Below, piece by piece: positions 14,833 through 19,752 of a DNA stretch of 19,752 nt (position 1 is the stretch's first letter; the number at the start of each line of letters is the position of its first letter). This DNA comes from an uncultured Lachnospiraceae bacterium (GTDB taxonomy: Bacteria > Bacillota > Clostridia > Lachnospirales > Lachnospiraceae), in contig CAJUSS010000064.1 in NCBI GenBank assembly GCA_910588895.1, forward strand, positions 1 to 19,752, written 5' to 3'. The translations under genes were made by a program, and so were the position numbers. Under the pieces are notes generated by a model that was given only the letters and a program-made list of their open reading frames with translations, did not search any database and was not told the origin of the DNA.

Positions 14833-15605
14833 GGACACACCACCTTCTCAAGTTTTTGCAGGAGGACCGACAGCAGCGCCCCGATCACCGCGATGGCGAT
14901 CACCGATACCATCACCAGAGAAAGGTCGCTCCCCTGCCATCCTCTCGTCACCAGAGAGCCCAGGCCGGCATTGGCCCCCAGCATCTCCGCTGCCAGCACC
15001 GTGGTCCAGCCGGAGCTGACCGAGGTGCGGATCCCGGCAAAGATAGAGGGGAGCGCTGTGGGGATCACGATATCCTGCAGGATCTGGCGGTCGTTCCCCC
15101 CGAAGATCTGCCCGACCTGGATATTGATCTTGTCCACCATCTCGATCCCCGCGGAGGTATTGATCACCAGCGGCACAAAGGTGCCGATGAACACCAGGAG
15201 GATCTTGGGGAACTCCCCGATGCCGAACCACATGATGATGATCGGGATCCAGGCGATCGGGGGGATCGGGCGGATGACCTCAAAGATGCTCCCAAAAAAC
15301 GCACGCGCGTTTTTGTTCCAGCCGATCAAGATCCCGAAGGAGATCCCGAAGGCCCAGGCTACCAAGAGCGCCAAGAGCACGCGTTTTAAGCTGGCCCAGG
15401 CATGGCCTAACAGCGTCGTCTTTGCGATCGGCTTGGTGAAGGTCTTGATAAAACGGCTCCATACCGTGGCCGGTGACGGCATCAGCTCCGGATGGGCTGA
15501 TGAAAACGCGATCCAGCCCACAGCGATCAGCGCTACCGCTGCCACTGGCAGTCCCCAGTACAGAACGTTGCGGATGGCTTTTTGTTTTCCATTCATCTGT
15601 TCCAT
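14820..15605 (-). CDS. ABC importer permease (SsuC/TauC family), first of two
   Basis: A 261-residue membrane subunit with about six helices (15-35, 70-95, 102-127, 131-150, 188-212, 228-250). The family hallmark R-P-I-P-P-I-A-W-I-P lies at 112-121. The cytoplasmic coupling loop that docks on the ATPase is around 164-188 (G-G-N-D ... I-P-T-A-L-P-S-I-F-A-G). This places it with taurine, sulfonate and nitrate-type permeases. ATG 15605 is preferred (AGGAGG eight bases upstream) over GTG 15611. It is 12 nt after the other permease and clearly different from it in sequence, so the membrane part of this importer is probably a heterodimer rather than the usual homodimer. Confidence 0.92.
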   Translation of the reverse strand: MEQMNGKQKAIRNVLYWGLPVAAVALIAVGWIAFSSAHPELMPSPATVWSRFIKTFTKPIAKTTLLGHAWASLKRVLLALLVAWAFGISFGILIGWNKNARAFFGSIFEVIRPIPPIAWIPIIIMWFGIGEFPKILLVFIGTFVPLVINTSAGIEMVDKINIQVGQIFGGNDRQILQDIVIPTALPSIFAGIRTSVSSGWTTVLAAEMLGANAGLGSLVTRGWQGSDLSLVMVSVIAIAVIGALLSVLLQKLEKVVCPWND

Positions 15606-15617
15606 TGTCACAACCTC

Positions 15618-16448
15618 CTAACGGTTTACTTTCCAGCGGAGGAAATATCCCTCTGCCCGGGACAAGATCAGGGACAGCACCGCTCCGATCGCTCCGATCA
15701 CCACCATGCCCACGATCACGATGTCCGGCCTTGCCACCGTACGTCCGATCTGGATCATGTAGCCCAGCCCGGCGCTGGCCGCCAGCATCTCTGCCGCCAC
15801 CAGTGTGGACCAGGAATTTCCAAGAGCCACCCGGATGCCGGCGAACACCATGGGGAGCGCAGACGGGACCCCCACCTTCCAGAAGATCTCATAGTTTGGC
15901 GCCCCAAAGGTCCTGGATACGTCGATCAAGGTCTTGCTGGTCAGCTTGATCCCTGTATAGGAATTGATCACACAGGGGACGAACGCCGTAAAAAAGATGA
16001 TCAATGCCTTTGCCTTTAAGCCTACTCCCATCCATACCACCACCAATGGGATCCACGCGATCGGCGGGACCGGGCGCACCAGCTCGAAGATCGGGCGGAT
16101 AAAGCGGTCCGCATAGGTCCACCAGCCCATCACCAGCCCCAGCGGGACGCCGATCACGATCGCGGCCAAAAAGCCTGATAAGGCCACCTGGAGAGAAGCA
16201 AGGATGTTCACGCTCAGTACGTTCCCATCCGGCGCTTTATTCCCCAGCTTATAGAGCAGGGTCTGCAGGATGCTGGTAGGGGCCGGGAGCACCTTTTCAT
16301 TGACCATCCCCATCATGACCGCTGCCTGCCAGATGAGCAGCACCGTTAGGATACCCGCCGCGCTCAGTAAGACATATCTCCTGTTTTCCTTTTTTTGATC
16401 TTGATGCCAGGACTGCAGCTTTACTTCCAGCTCCTGTTTCTCATTCAT
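15618..16448 (-). CDS. ABC importer permease (SsuC/TauC family), second of two
   Basis: A 276-residue permease with a longer, charged N-terminal tail (about 24 residues), a first helix at about 25-48, and the hallmark R-P-V-P-P-I-A-W-I-P at about 124-133. The coupling loop contains D-V-S-R-T-F-G-A and V-P-S-A-L-P-M-V-F-A-G, which corresponds to the EAA motif. The gene follows the binding protein gene by 20 nt and has AAGGGAG seven bases before its ATG. Paired with the next permease it fits a two-permease, two-ATPase importer of the nitrate/sulfonate/taurine class. Confidence 0.92.
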   Translation of the reverse strand: MNEKQELEVKLQSWHQDQKKENRRYVLLSAAGILTVLLIWQAAVMMGMVNEKVLPAPTSILQTLLYKLGNKAPDGNVLSVNILASLQVALSGFLAAIVIGVPLGLVMGWWTYADRFIRPIFELVRPVPPIAWIPLVVVWMGVGLKAKALIIFFTAFVPCVINSYTGIKLTSKTLIDVSRTFGAPNYEIFWKVGVPSALPMVFAGIRVALGNSWSTLVAAEMLAASAGLGYMIQIGRTVARPDIVIVGMVVIGAIGAVLSLILSRAEGYFLRWKVNR

Positions 16449-16468
16449 GTCAGACGCTCCCTTCTCTT

Positions 16469-17563
16469 CTATTTAGATGCATCCAGCACTTCCTTTAAGA
16501 GCTTTGCATCCACATGTCCCTTAAACCTCTCGTCGTCCCCTTCTGAATAGTTCCCAACCTGGATAAAGAAATCCAGCACGCCTTCCAGATTTTTATCCAT
16601 CACTGTCTCATCCGATCCCTCTGCCTTTTCCTCCATCATGGAGACCGCTTCTTCCAGCGTATAATACCGGTCTGCCTGGATATATTTTCCTGCCACTTCT
16701 GCTTCCATGCTGCTGCCGTTTTCATCATTCATGTCCACGCAGTACTGTTTCGTTTCCTCGGGATGTGCTTTCATCCAGTCCATGGACTGGAAATAAACCT
16801 TCATAAAGACCTTCATGGCCTCATACTTTTCTTCATCTGCATAGCTGTTCTTATTGGCCACAAAGCTGCACATCAGACCGGAATCCACCAATGGCCCGCT
16901 GGCCACAGCCGTATACTGATCGGAGGCCTCCAGCATCTTGAAGGTGCCGCCGGAGCCGGTCAGCACGCAGGCATCCCCCTCGCCGGCAAGAAAAGCGCTG
17001 TATGCCGTCGCCGGATCCATGGCGATGAACTCCACATCCTCCTGGGTCAGGCCAAAGCCTTCCAGCATCTTGATCAGGACGTACTGAGTGACGCTGCCGG
17101 TATTGCAGAGGATGGACTTTCCCTTCCAGGTCTCCGCGCTCCCGTAGATCTGATCGCTCAGGACATTATTTCCTGTTCCCGCTGCCACGATATCCGAATC
17201 ATTCCGGGCAAACACATACTGGGTCCCGTCGTCTGTATTGCTGGATCCCAAGACCTTGGCATCATAGCCCAGCACGCCGGCGAACACACCGCCTACTCCG
17301 GTACACCCGATATCCCAGCCGTCCGAGGACAGAGATTCCATCTGTACCGGCCCGTTGGTGAACAGGACCTCCTCGATCTCCAGCCCTTCCTCTTTGAACC
17401 ATCCTTCCTCCTGTGCGATATAGATCGGAAGGTAGTTCAAGCTCCCTCCGATCGCTGATACGGTCAGGGAATGGCTGGCTTCAGAGGCCTTCGTCCCTCC
17501 GCATCCGCTCAGCATACCCGCGCACAGAGCTGCTGCCAATCCTAATGCTGCTGCCTTTTTCAT
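16469..17563 (-). CDS. Substrate-binding lipoprotein of a nitrate/sulfonate/taurine-type importer
   Basis: A 364-residue extracellular binding protein. The signal peptide runs to L-S-G-C, with Cys21 lipidated, so it is anchored to the membrane outer face. The mature part opens with L-N-Y-L-P-I-Y-I-A-Q-E-E-G-W-F-K-E-E-G, the classic start of SsuA/TauA/NrtA and NMT1/THI5-like binding proteins. It continues with Q-M-E-S-L and D-I-G-C-T-G-V-G, the usual ligand-cleft regions. The family covers taurine, alkanesulfonates, nitrate, bicarbonate and pyrimidine precursors, so the ligand is not fixed by family alone. It is the first gene of the operon. The start at 17563 has AAGGAGG eight bases upstream and gives a normal signal peptide; the in-frame ATG at 17683 would put 40 charged residues before it and is rejected. 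Confidence 0.93.
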   Translation of the reverse strand: MKKAAALGLAAALCAGMLSGCGGTKASEASHSLTVSAIGGSLNYLPIYIAQEEGWFKEEGLEIEEVLFTNGPVQMESLSSDGWDIGCTGVGGVFAGVLGYDAKVLGSSNTDDGTQYVFARNDSDIVAAGTGNNVLSDQIYGSAETWKGKSILCNTGSVTQYVLIKMLEGFGLTQEDVEFIAMDPATAYSAFLAGEGDACVLTGSGGTFKMLEASDQYTAVASGPLVDSGLMCSFVANKNSYADEEKYEAMKVFMKVYFQSMDWMKAHPEETKQYCVDMNDENGSSMEAEVAGKYIQADRYYTLEEAVSMMEEKAEGSDETVMDKNLEGVLDFFIQVGNYSEGDDERFKGHVDAKLLKEVLDASK

Positions 17564-17655
17564 TATGATATCCTCCTTTTTCTCTTGTTCCTTACATTTC
17601 TTCCACATTTTTGTTATTTTATCCCCTTTGCTTTCTTTTTTACGCCATAATACTA

Positions 17656-17667
17656 ACATTTTGCACA
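17656..17667. repeat. 12-bp direct repeat ACATTTTGCACA, copy 1 (copy 2 at 17752-17763)
   Basis: ACATTTTGCACA occurs twice in the divergent control region, at 17656-17667 and 17752-17763, 96 bp apart. One copy lies just upstream of the operon -10 box; the other lies just before the ribosome site of the LacI-family gene. The operator CAAACGTTTG lies between them. Ninety-six bp is near nine helical turns, so a looping or second-regulator role is possible but unproven. Confidence 0.6.
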
Positions 17668-17673
17668 GCAAAA
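17659..17673. promoter_or_regulatory. Inverted repeat TTTTGC-ACA-GCAAAA in the operon promoter
   Basis: A perfect 6+3+6 inverted repeat covers the spacer between the presumed -10 and -35 of the operon. Its position would let a bound protein block RNA polymerase. It overlaps the direct-repeat copy at 17656-17667. The symmetry is seen directly; the binding protein is unknown. Confidence 0.45.
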
Positions 17674-17691
17674 AACAATACATGATTTACC

Positions 17692-17701
17692 CAAACGTTT
17701 G
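17692..17701. promoter_or_regulatory. LacI-type operator CAAACGTTTG in the divergent promoter region
   Basis: A perfect 10-bp palindrome centred on CG, the usual form of LacI/GalR-family operators. It overlaps the presumed -35 of the regulator gene and lies about 47 bp upstream of the operon -10. An identical site precedes the TauE/SafE gene (19703-19712). I found no other copy in the window. Most likely it is the binding site of the LacI-family protein encoded beside it. Confidence 0.8.
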
Positions 17702-17727
17702 CTTTTTCGGCAAGATCGTGGTATGAT
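17699..17727 (+). promoter_or_regulatory. Promoter of the LacI-family regulator gene
   Basis: TATGAT (17722-17727) preceded by TGG makes an extended -10. TTGCTT (17699-17704), 17 bp upstream, is a weak -35. The operator overlaps the first bases of this -35, which suggests that the regulator represses its own gene. The start site would be near 17734. Confidence 0.65.
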
Positions 17728-17781
17728 CGATACAGCATACTACTGCAGCCTACATTTTGCACATCAAGAGGAGGGAGTCAT

Positions 17782-18801
17782 ATGACGCTAAAGGAGATCG
17801 CGCAGGAAGCCGGTGTCTCTATCTCTACCGTATCCCGGGTCATCAATAACACGAACGCACAGGTGGCCAGGCCCGAGGTCCGCGAACGCATCTGGGAGAT
17901 CGTCCGCCGCACCGGATATACCCCCAATTCTGCCGCCCAAAACCTGAAACGAGGCCAGACAGGGCCAAAGACCAACACCCACTCCCTTGCCTGCCTGTTC
18001 GCACGCACGCCCAACGCACCGGACGATCCTTTTTTCTCCTCCCTGGCCAAAAGCGTGGAGGTGGAGGCTTACAAGCAGGACCATATACTGAAATTATCCT
18101 TCACGCCGCTCGATATCACCAAGCCGGAGACCTTCCGCCTGATCATGGAGCACGATGTGAACGGGATCATGATCTTAGGCCGCTGCGATAAGGCGACGCT
18201 GAAGCTGTTAAAGCAGCATTTCCACTATGTTGCGTACACGGGCTTGAACGGGATCGAGGCAAACTTTGACCAGATCCTCTGTGATGGCCGCGGCGCTGCC
18301 TTTTGTGCGCTGGAGCATCTGGTCAAGCTTGGACACAAACACATCGGCTATGTGGGCGAGACCATCTCGGAGGACCGCTACCAGGCTTATCGTTCCTGTG
18401 TCGAACAATATCAGCTCCCCTTTGACAGCTCCTATGTGGCCGCCGTCCCATTTTCCACGAACGGAGGATATAAAGGCGCACAGAAGCTGTTGGAGCAGCA
18501 GCCAAAGCTCACGGCGATCTTCTGCGGGAACGATATCACGGCGATCGGGGCTCTCCGCGCCATAAAAGATAAGCGGCTGAAGATCCCAAGGGATATCTCC
18601 GTGATCAGCATCGATGACATCGATATGGCACAGTATCTTTCCCCTATGCTGACAACGGTGCATATCCCGGTCGAAGAGATGGGCAAGATGGCGGCGAAGA
18701 CCCTGCTGGACCGCATCCACGGCGGCCATACCCTTCCGATGAAGCTCCAGCTGCCCTTTTATCTCGCGAAGAGGGAAAGCTGCGGAAAACCCCGTACATA
18801 G
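17782..18801 (+). CDS. LacI/GalR-family transcriptional regulator
   Basis: A 339-residue regulator of usual family length. The N-terminal helix-turn-helix reads L-K-E-I-A-Q-E-A-G-V-S-I-S-T-V-S-R-V-I-N (3-22), followed by the hinge region Y-T-P-N-S-A-A-Q-N-L. The periplasmic-binding-protein fold follows, with H-V-N-G-I-M-I-L-G-type and F-C-G-N-D-I-T-A-I-G motifs and the late I-S-V-I-S-I-D-D-I strand. GGAGGG lies seven to eight bases before the ATG. The gene is divergent from the 12-gene operon and shares its control region. The operator found there and before the exporter gene makes it the probable local regulator. The effector would be the imported compound or a phosphorylated intermediate; this is inference. 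Confidence 0.95.
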   Translation: MTLKEIAQEAGVSISTVSRVINNTNAQVARPEVRERIWEIVRRTGYTPNSAAQNLKRGQTGPKTNTHSLACLFARTPNAPDDPFFSSLAKSVEVEAYKQDHILKLSFTPLDITKPETFRLIMEHDVNGIMILGRCDKATLKLLKQHFHYVAYTGLNGIEANFDQILCDGRGAAFCALEHLVKLGHKHIGYVGETISEDRYQAYRSCVEQYQLPFDSSYVAAVPFSTNGGYKGAQKLLEQQPKLTAIFCGNDITAIGALRAIKDKRLKIPRDISVISIDDIDMAQYLSPMLTTVHIPVEEMGKMAAKTLLDRIHGGHTLPMKLQLPFYLAKRESCGKPRT

Positions 18802-18820
18802 AAAGAGGCCCGGTCCTCCA

Positions 18821-19615
18821 TCAGAAAAACTGATAGATATTATAAGCACAGACCAGCAGGATCAGCACCATCAGACCGATGAACAGGCGGTCCACCACAT
18901 CTGCCCCGATCCTTTCATTGATCTTACGGCCTGCCGCTCCCCCGCATATGCCGCCAGCTACCATCAGCAGCAGCGCTCCTATATGGGACTCCGGCACAGA
19001 CCCGGAAGCCAATGTGTCCAAAAGGCTGGCAACCTGTGAGAACAGGATGATATACAGCGAATTTTGGGCCGCTGTCTTCGTCTCCATAGAAAAAAAGAAA
19101 TAAAGGACCACCAGATTGATCGGCCCCCCGCCGATCCCCAGAAAAGAAGAGCAGATCCCCAGCGCCACCCCGATGGCCGCACAGGCCGCCAGAGACCTCA
19201 CCCGGTACGTCTTGATCTGGTCCTTTCTGACCGTATAGAGCAAGGTACCCAGGGTGATCGCCAAAAGACAGGCGGCCTGGACCGCCCCCACCCGGTCCTG
19301 ATCGGCACATCGGTCGGACAGGTATCGGAACATCATCTTTCCTGCAACACCGCCGGCCGCGGCTCCGATGGCCAGCGGCGTCCCTATCCGCCTATCGATC
19401 CCAGAGTCCTTGCCCCGCTTTGCTCTCACCACCGAATAGCAGGACATGGACAGCACCGTGCAGCCAGATAAAAAGCTGATCGATGCCACACCAAGGACGT
19501 TAAAAGCATCCAGCAAAGGCTTCATCAGCACTCCCCCTCCGATCCCGCAGATCGCACCTGCTACCGAAGCCGTGAAGCTGACTGCAAGAAACAAGACATA
19601 CAGATATACATCCAT
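18821..19615 (-). CDS. TauE/SafE-family membrane exporter
   Basis: A 264-residue integral membrane protein of the TauE/SafE (formerly DUF81) family, which includes exporters of sulfite, sulfoacetate and related anions as well as members of unknown role. The two-fold repeat is clear: G-A-I-C-G-I-G-G-G-V-L in the first half and S-S-F-L-G-I-G-G-G-P-I-N in the second. About eight helices are expected. ATG 19615 is preferred because GGGAGGG ends six bases upstream; the ATG at 19630 lies within that site. The gene converges with the LacI gene (19-nt gap). It has its own promoter and an upstream operator identical to that of the operon, so it probably exports a product of the same pathway. Confidence 0.9.
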   Translation of the reverse strand: MDVYLYVLFLAVSFTASVAGAICGIGGGVLMKPLLDAFNVLGVASISFLSGCTVLSMSCYSVVRAKRGKDSGIDRRIGTPLAIGAAAGGVAGKMMFRYLSDRCADQDRVGAVQAACLLAITLGTLLYTVRKDQIKTYRVRSLAACAAIGVALGICSSFLGIGGGPINLVVLYFFFSMETKTAAQNSLYIILFSQVASLLDTLASGSVPESHIGALLLMVAGGICGGAAGRKINERIGADVVDRLFIGLMVLILLVCAYNIYQFF

Positions 19616-19658
19616 GATCATCCCTCCCATTTATGCATCTTTGACAGATCTTATAGAT

Positions 19659-19673
19659 CCATTGTAGCAATGG
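19659..19673 (-). promoter_or_regulatory. Extended -10 promoter of the TauE/SafE gene within an inverted repeat
   Basis: On the minus strand TGC-TACAAT gives an extended -10 (TACAAT at 19666-19661); the -35 region is poor. The -10 lies inside a perfect inverted repeat, CCATTG-TAG-CAATGG (19659-19673). The operator centre is about 44 bp upstream of the -10. Confidence 0.55.
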
Positions 19674-19702
19674 GAGGGAGAAAAAACAGGATGGTTTTTC
19701 AG

Positions 19703-19712
19703 CAAACGTTTG
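19703..19712. promoter_or_regulatory. Second LacI-type operator CAAACGTTTG
   Basis: Identical in all ten bases to the site at 17692-17701, and a third shared base (G before CAAACG on one strand) extends the likeness only partly. It lies upstream of the TauE/SafE promoter at nearly the same distance as the first site lies from the operon promoter. This puts the exporter in the regulon of the LacI-family protein. Nothing else could be recognised in the last 40 bases of the window. Confidence 0.78.
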
Positions 19713-19752
19713 ACTAACTGCTATCTACAGCTTTGCCCTCTGTGCCGCCTTC

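Larger units (their letters stand above)
5877..17563 (-). other. Predicted 12-gene operon: importer plus divergent glycolysis-like enzymes
   Basis: Twelve minus-strand genes follow each other with gaps of 4-41 nt or short overlaps (ATGA at 9444-9447 and 8248-8251, TGATG at 12478, TAATG at 10595, 13 nt at 14820-14832). No internal terminator or promoter was seen. The order is binding protein, two permeases, two ATPases, SDR, zinc dehydrogenase, two class II aldolases, PFK, TPI-like protein, LarA-like protein. The layout is seen directly; co-transcription is inferred. No clear terminator was found after the last gene. Confidence 0.85.
17647..17675 (-). promoter_or_regulatory. Likely promoter of the 12-gene operon
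   Basis: On the minus strand TATTAT (17652-17647) is a good -10 (five of six). Upstream at the right distance lies only a T-rich -35 region (about 17675-17670). That weak -35 would fit a promoter needing help from an upstream-bound protein. The start site would be near 17640, leaving a leader of about 77 nt. Confidence 0.5.

Noticed and set aside
5877..17563. A known sulfoquinovose pathway (sulfo-EMP or sulfo-TAL)
   Set aside because: No sulfoquinovosidase, YihS-type isomerase, YihV-type kinase, YihT-type or transaldolase-type enzyme is present, so the sulfosugar idea stays only an analogy.
17564..17683. Longer N-terminus for the binding protein, starting at 17683
   Set aside because: It would put about 40 charged residues before a perfect lipoprotein signal peptide, and the start at 17563 has a strong AAGGAGG site.
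17692..17701. CcpA cre site
   Set aside because: It has the CG centre of LacI-family sites but lacks the TG...CA ends usual in cre consensus sites. The local LacI-family gene and the second identical copy make a local operator more likely.
18820..18834. ATCAG-AAAAA-CTGAT inverted repeat as terminator between the convergent LacI and TauE/SafE genes
   Set aside because: The stem is only five pairs, there is no T-tract on either strand, and it overlaps the last codons of the TauE/SafE gene. No convincing terminator was found in the 19-nt gap.

Overview
The window looks like a chromosomal segment of a Gram-positive anaerobe of the class Clostridia, probably a Lachnospiraceae-type gut organism. 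This rests on strong AGGAGG ribosome sites, a YerC/YecD TrpR-like regulator, a 7TM-type histidine kinase, a lipobox binding protein and fairly high GC. No species assignment is possible from the sequence alone, and I see no RNA gene, insertion sequence or CRISPR array.

Left part (1-5730, minus strand). A TrpR-like regulator with its own promoter and terminator is followed by a very large multi-pass membrane protein that carries a 15-bp tandem repeat. Next comes a 7TM-PAS histidine kinase that ends at a clear rho-independent terminator, with no response-regulator gene beside it. The first ~150 bases hold no gene I can support.

Main part (5877-17563, minus strand). Twelve genes lie head to tail with gaps of 41 nt or less and several ATGA, TGATG or TAATG overlaps, so they are very probably one operon. 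In transcription order they are: a substrate-binding lipoprotein of the nitrate/sulfonate/taurine (SsuA/TauA/NrtA) kind; two different permeases; two different ATPases; a short-chain dehydrogenase; a zinc alcohol dehydrogenase; two class II (zinc) aldolases; a PfkA-family phosphofructokinase; a divergent triosephosphate isomerase; and a LarA-like (nickel-pincer racemase family) protein. This is an importer joined to a second, divergent copy of the kinase-aldolase-isomerase core of glycolysis, plus two oxidoreductases and a possible epimerase.

Right part (17564-19752). A LacI-family regulator is divergent from the operon and shares its promoter region, which contains the perfect 10-bp palindrome CAAACGTTTG. 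The identical palindrome occurs upstream of a convergent TauE/SafE-family exporter gene at 18821-19615, which ties that exporter to the same regulon. The whole set (LacI regulator, sulfonate-type importer, sugar-phosphate enzymes, TauE-type exporter) suggests import and cleavage of an unusual carbohydrate, possibly a sulfonated or otherwise charged one, with export of an end product. The substrate is my inference and is not shown by the sequence.

The points most worth pursuing are three. The two ATPases carry complementary defects that would give the importer one intact and one degenerate ATP site. The glycolysis-like enzymes have altered phosphate- or donor-binding motifs. The two identical operators define a regulon that includes the exporter.
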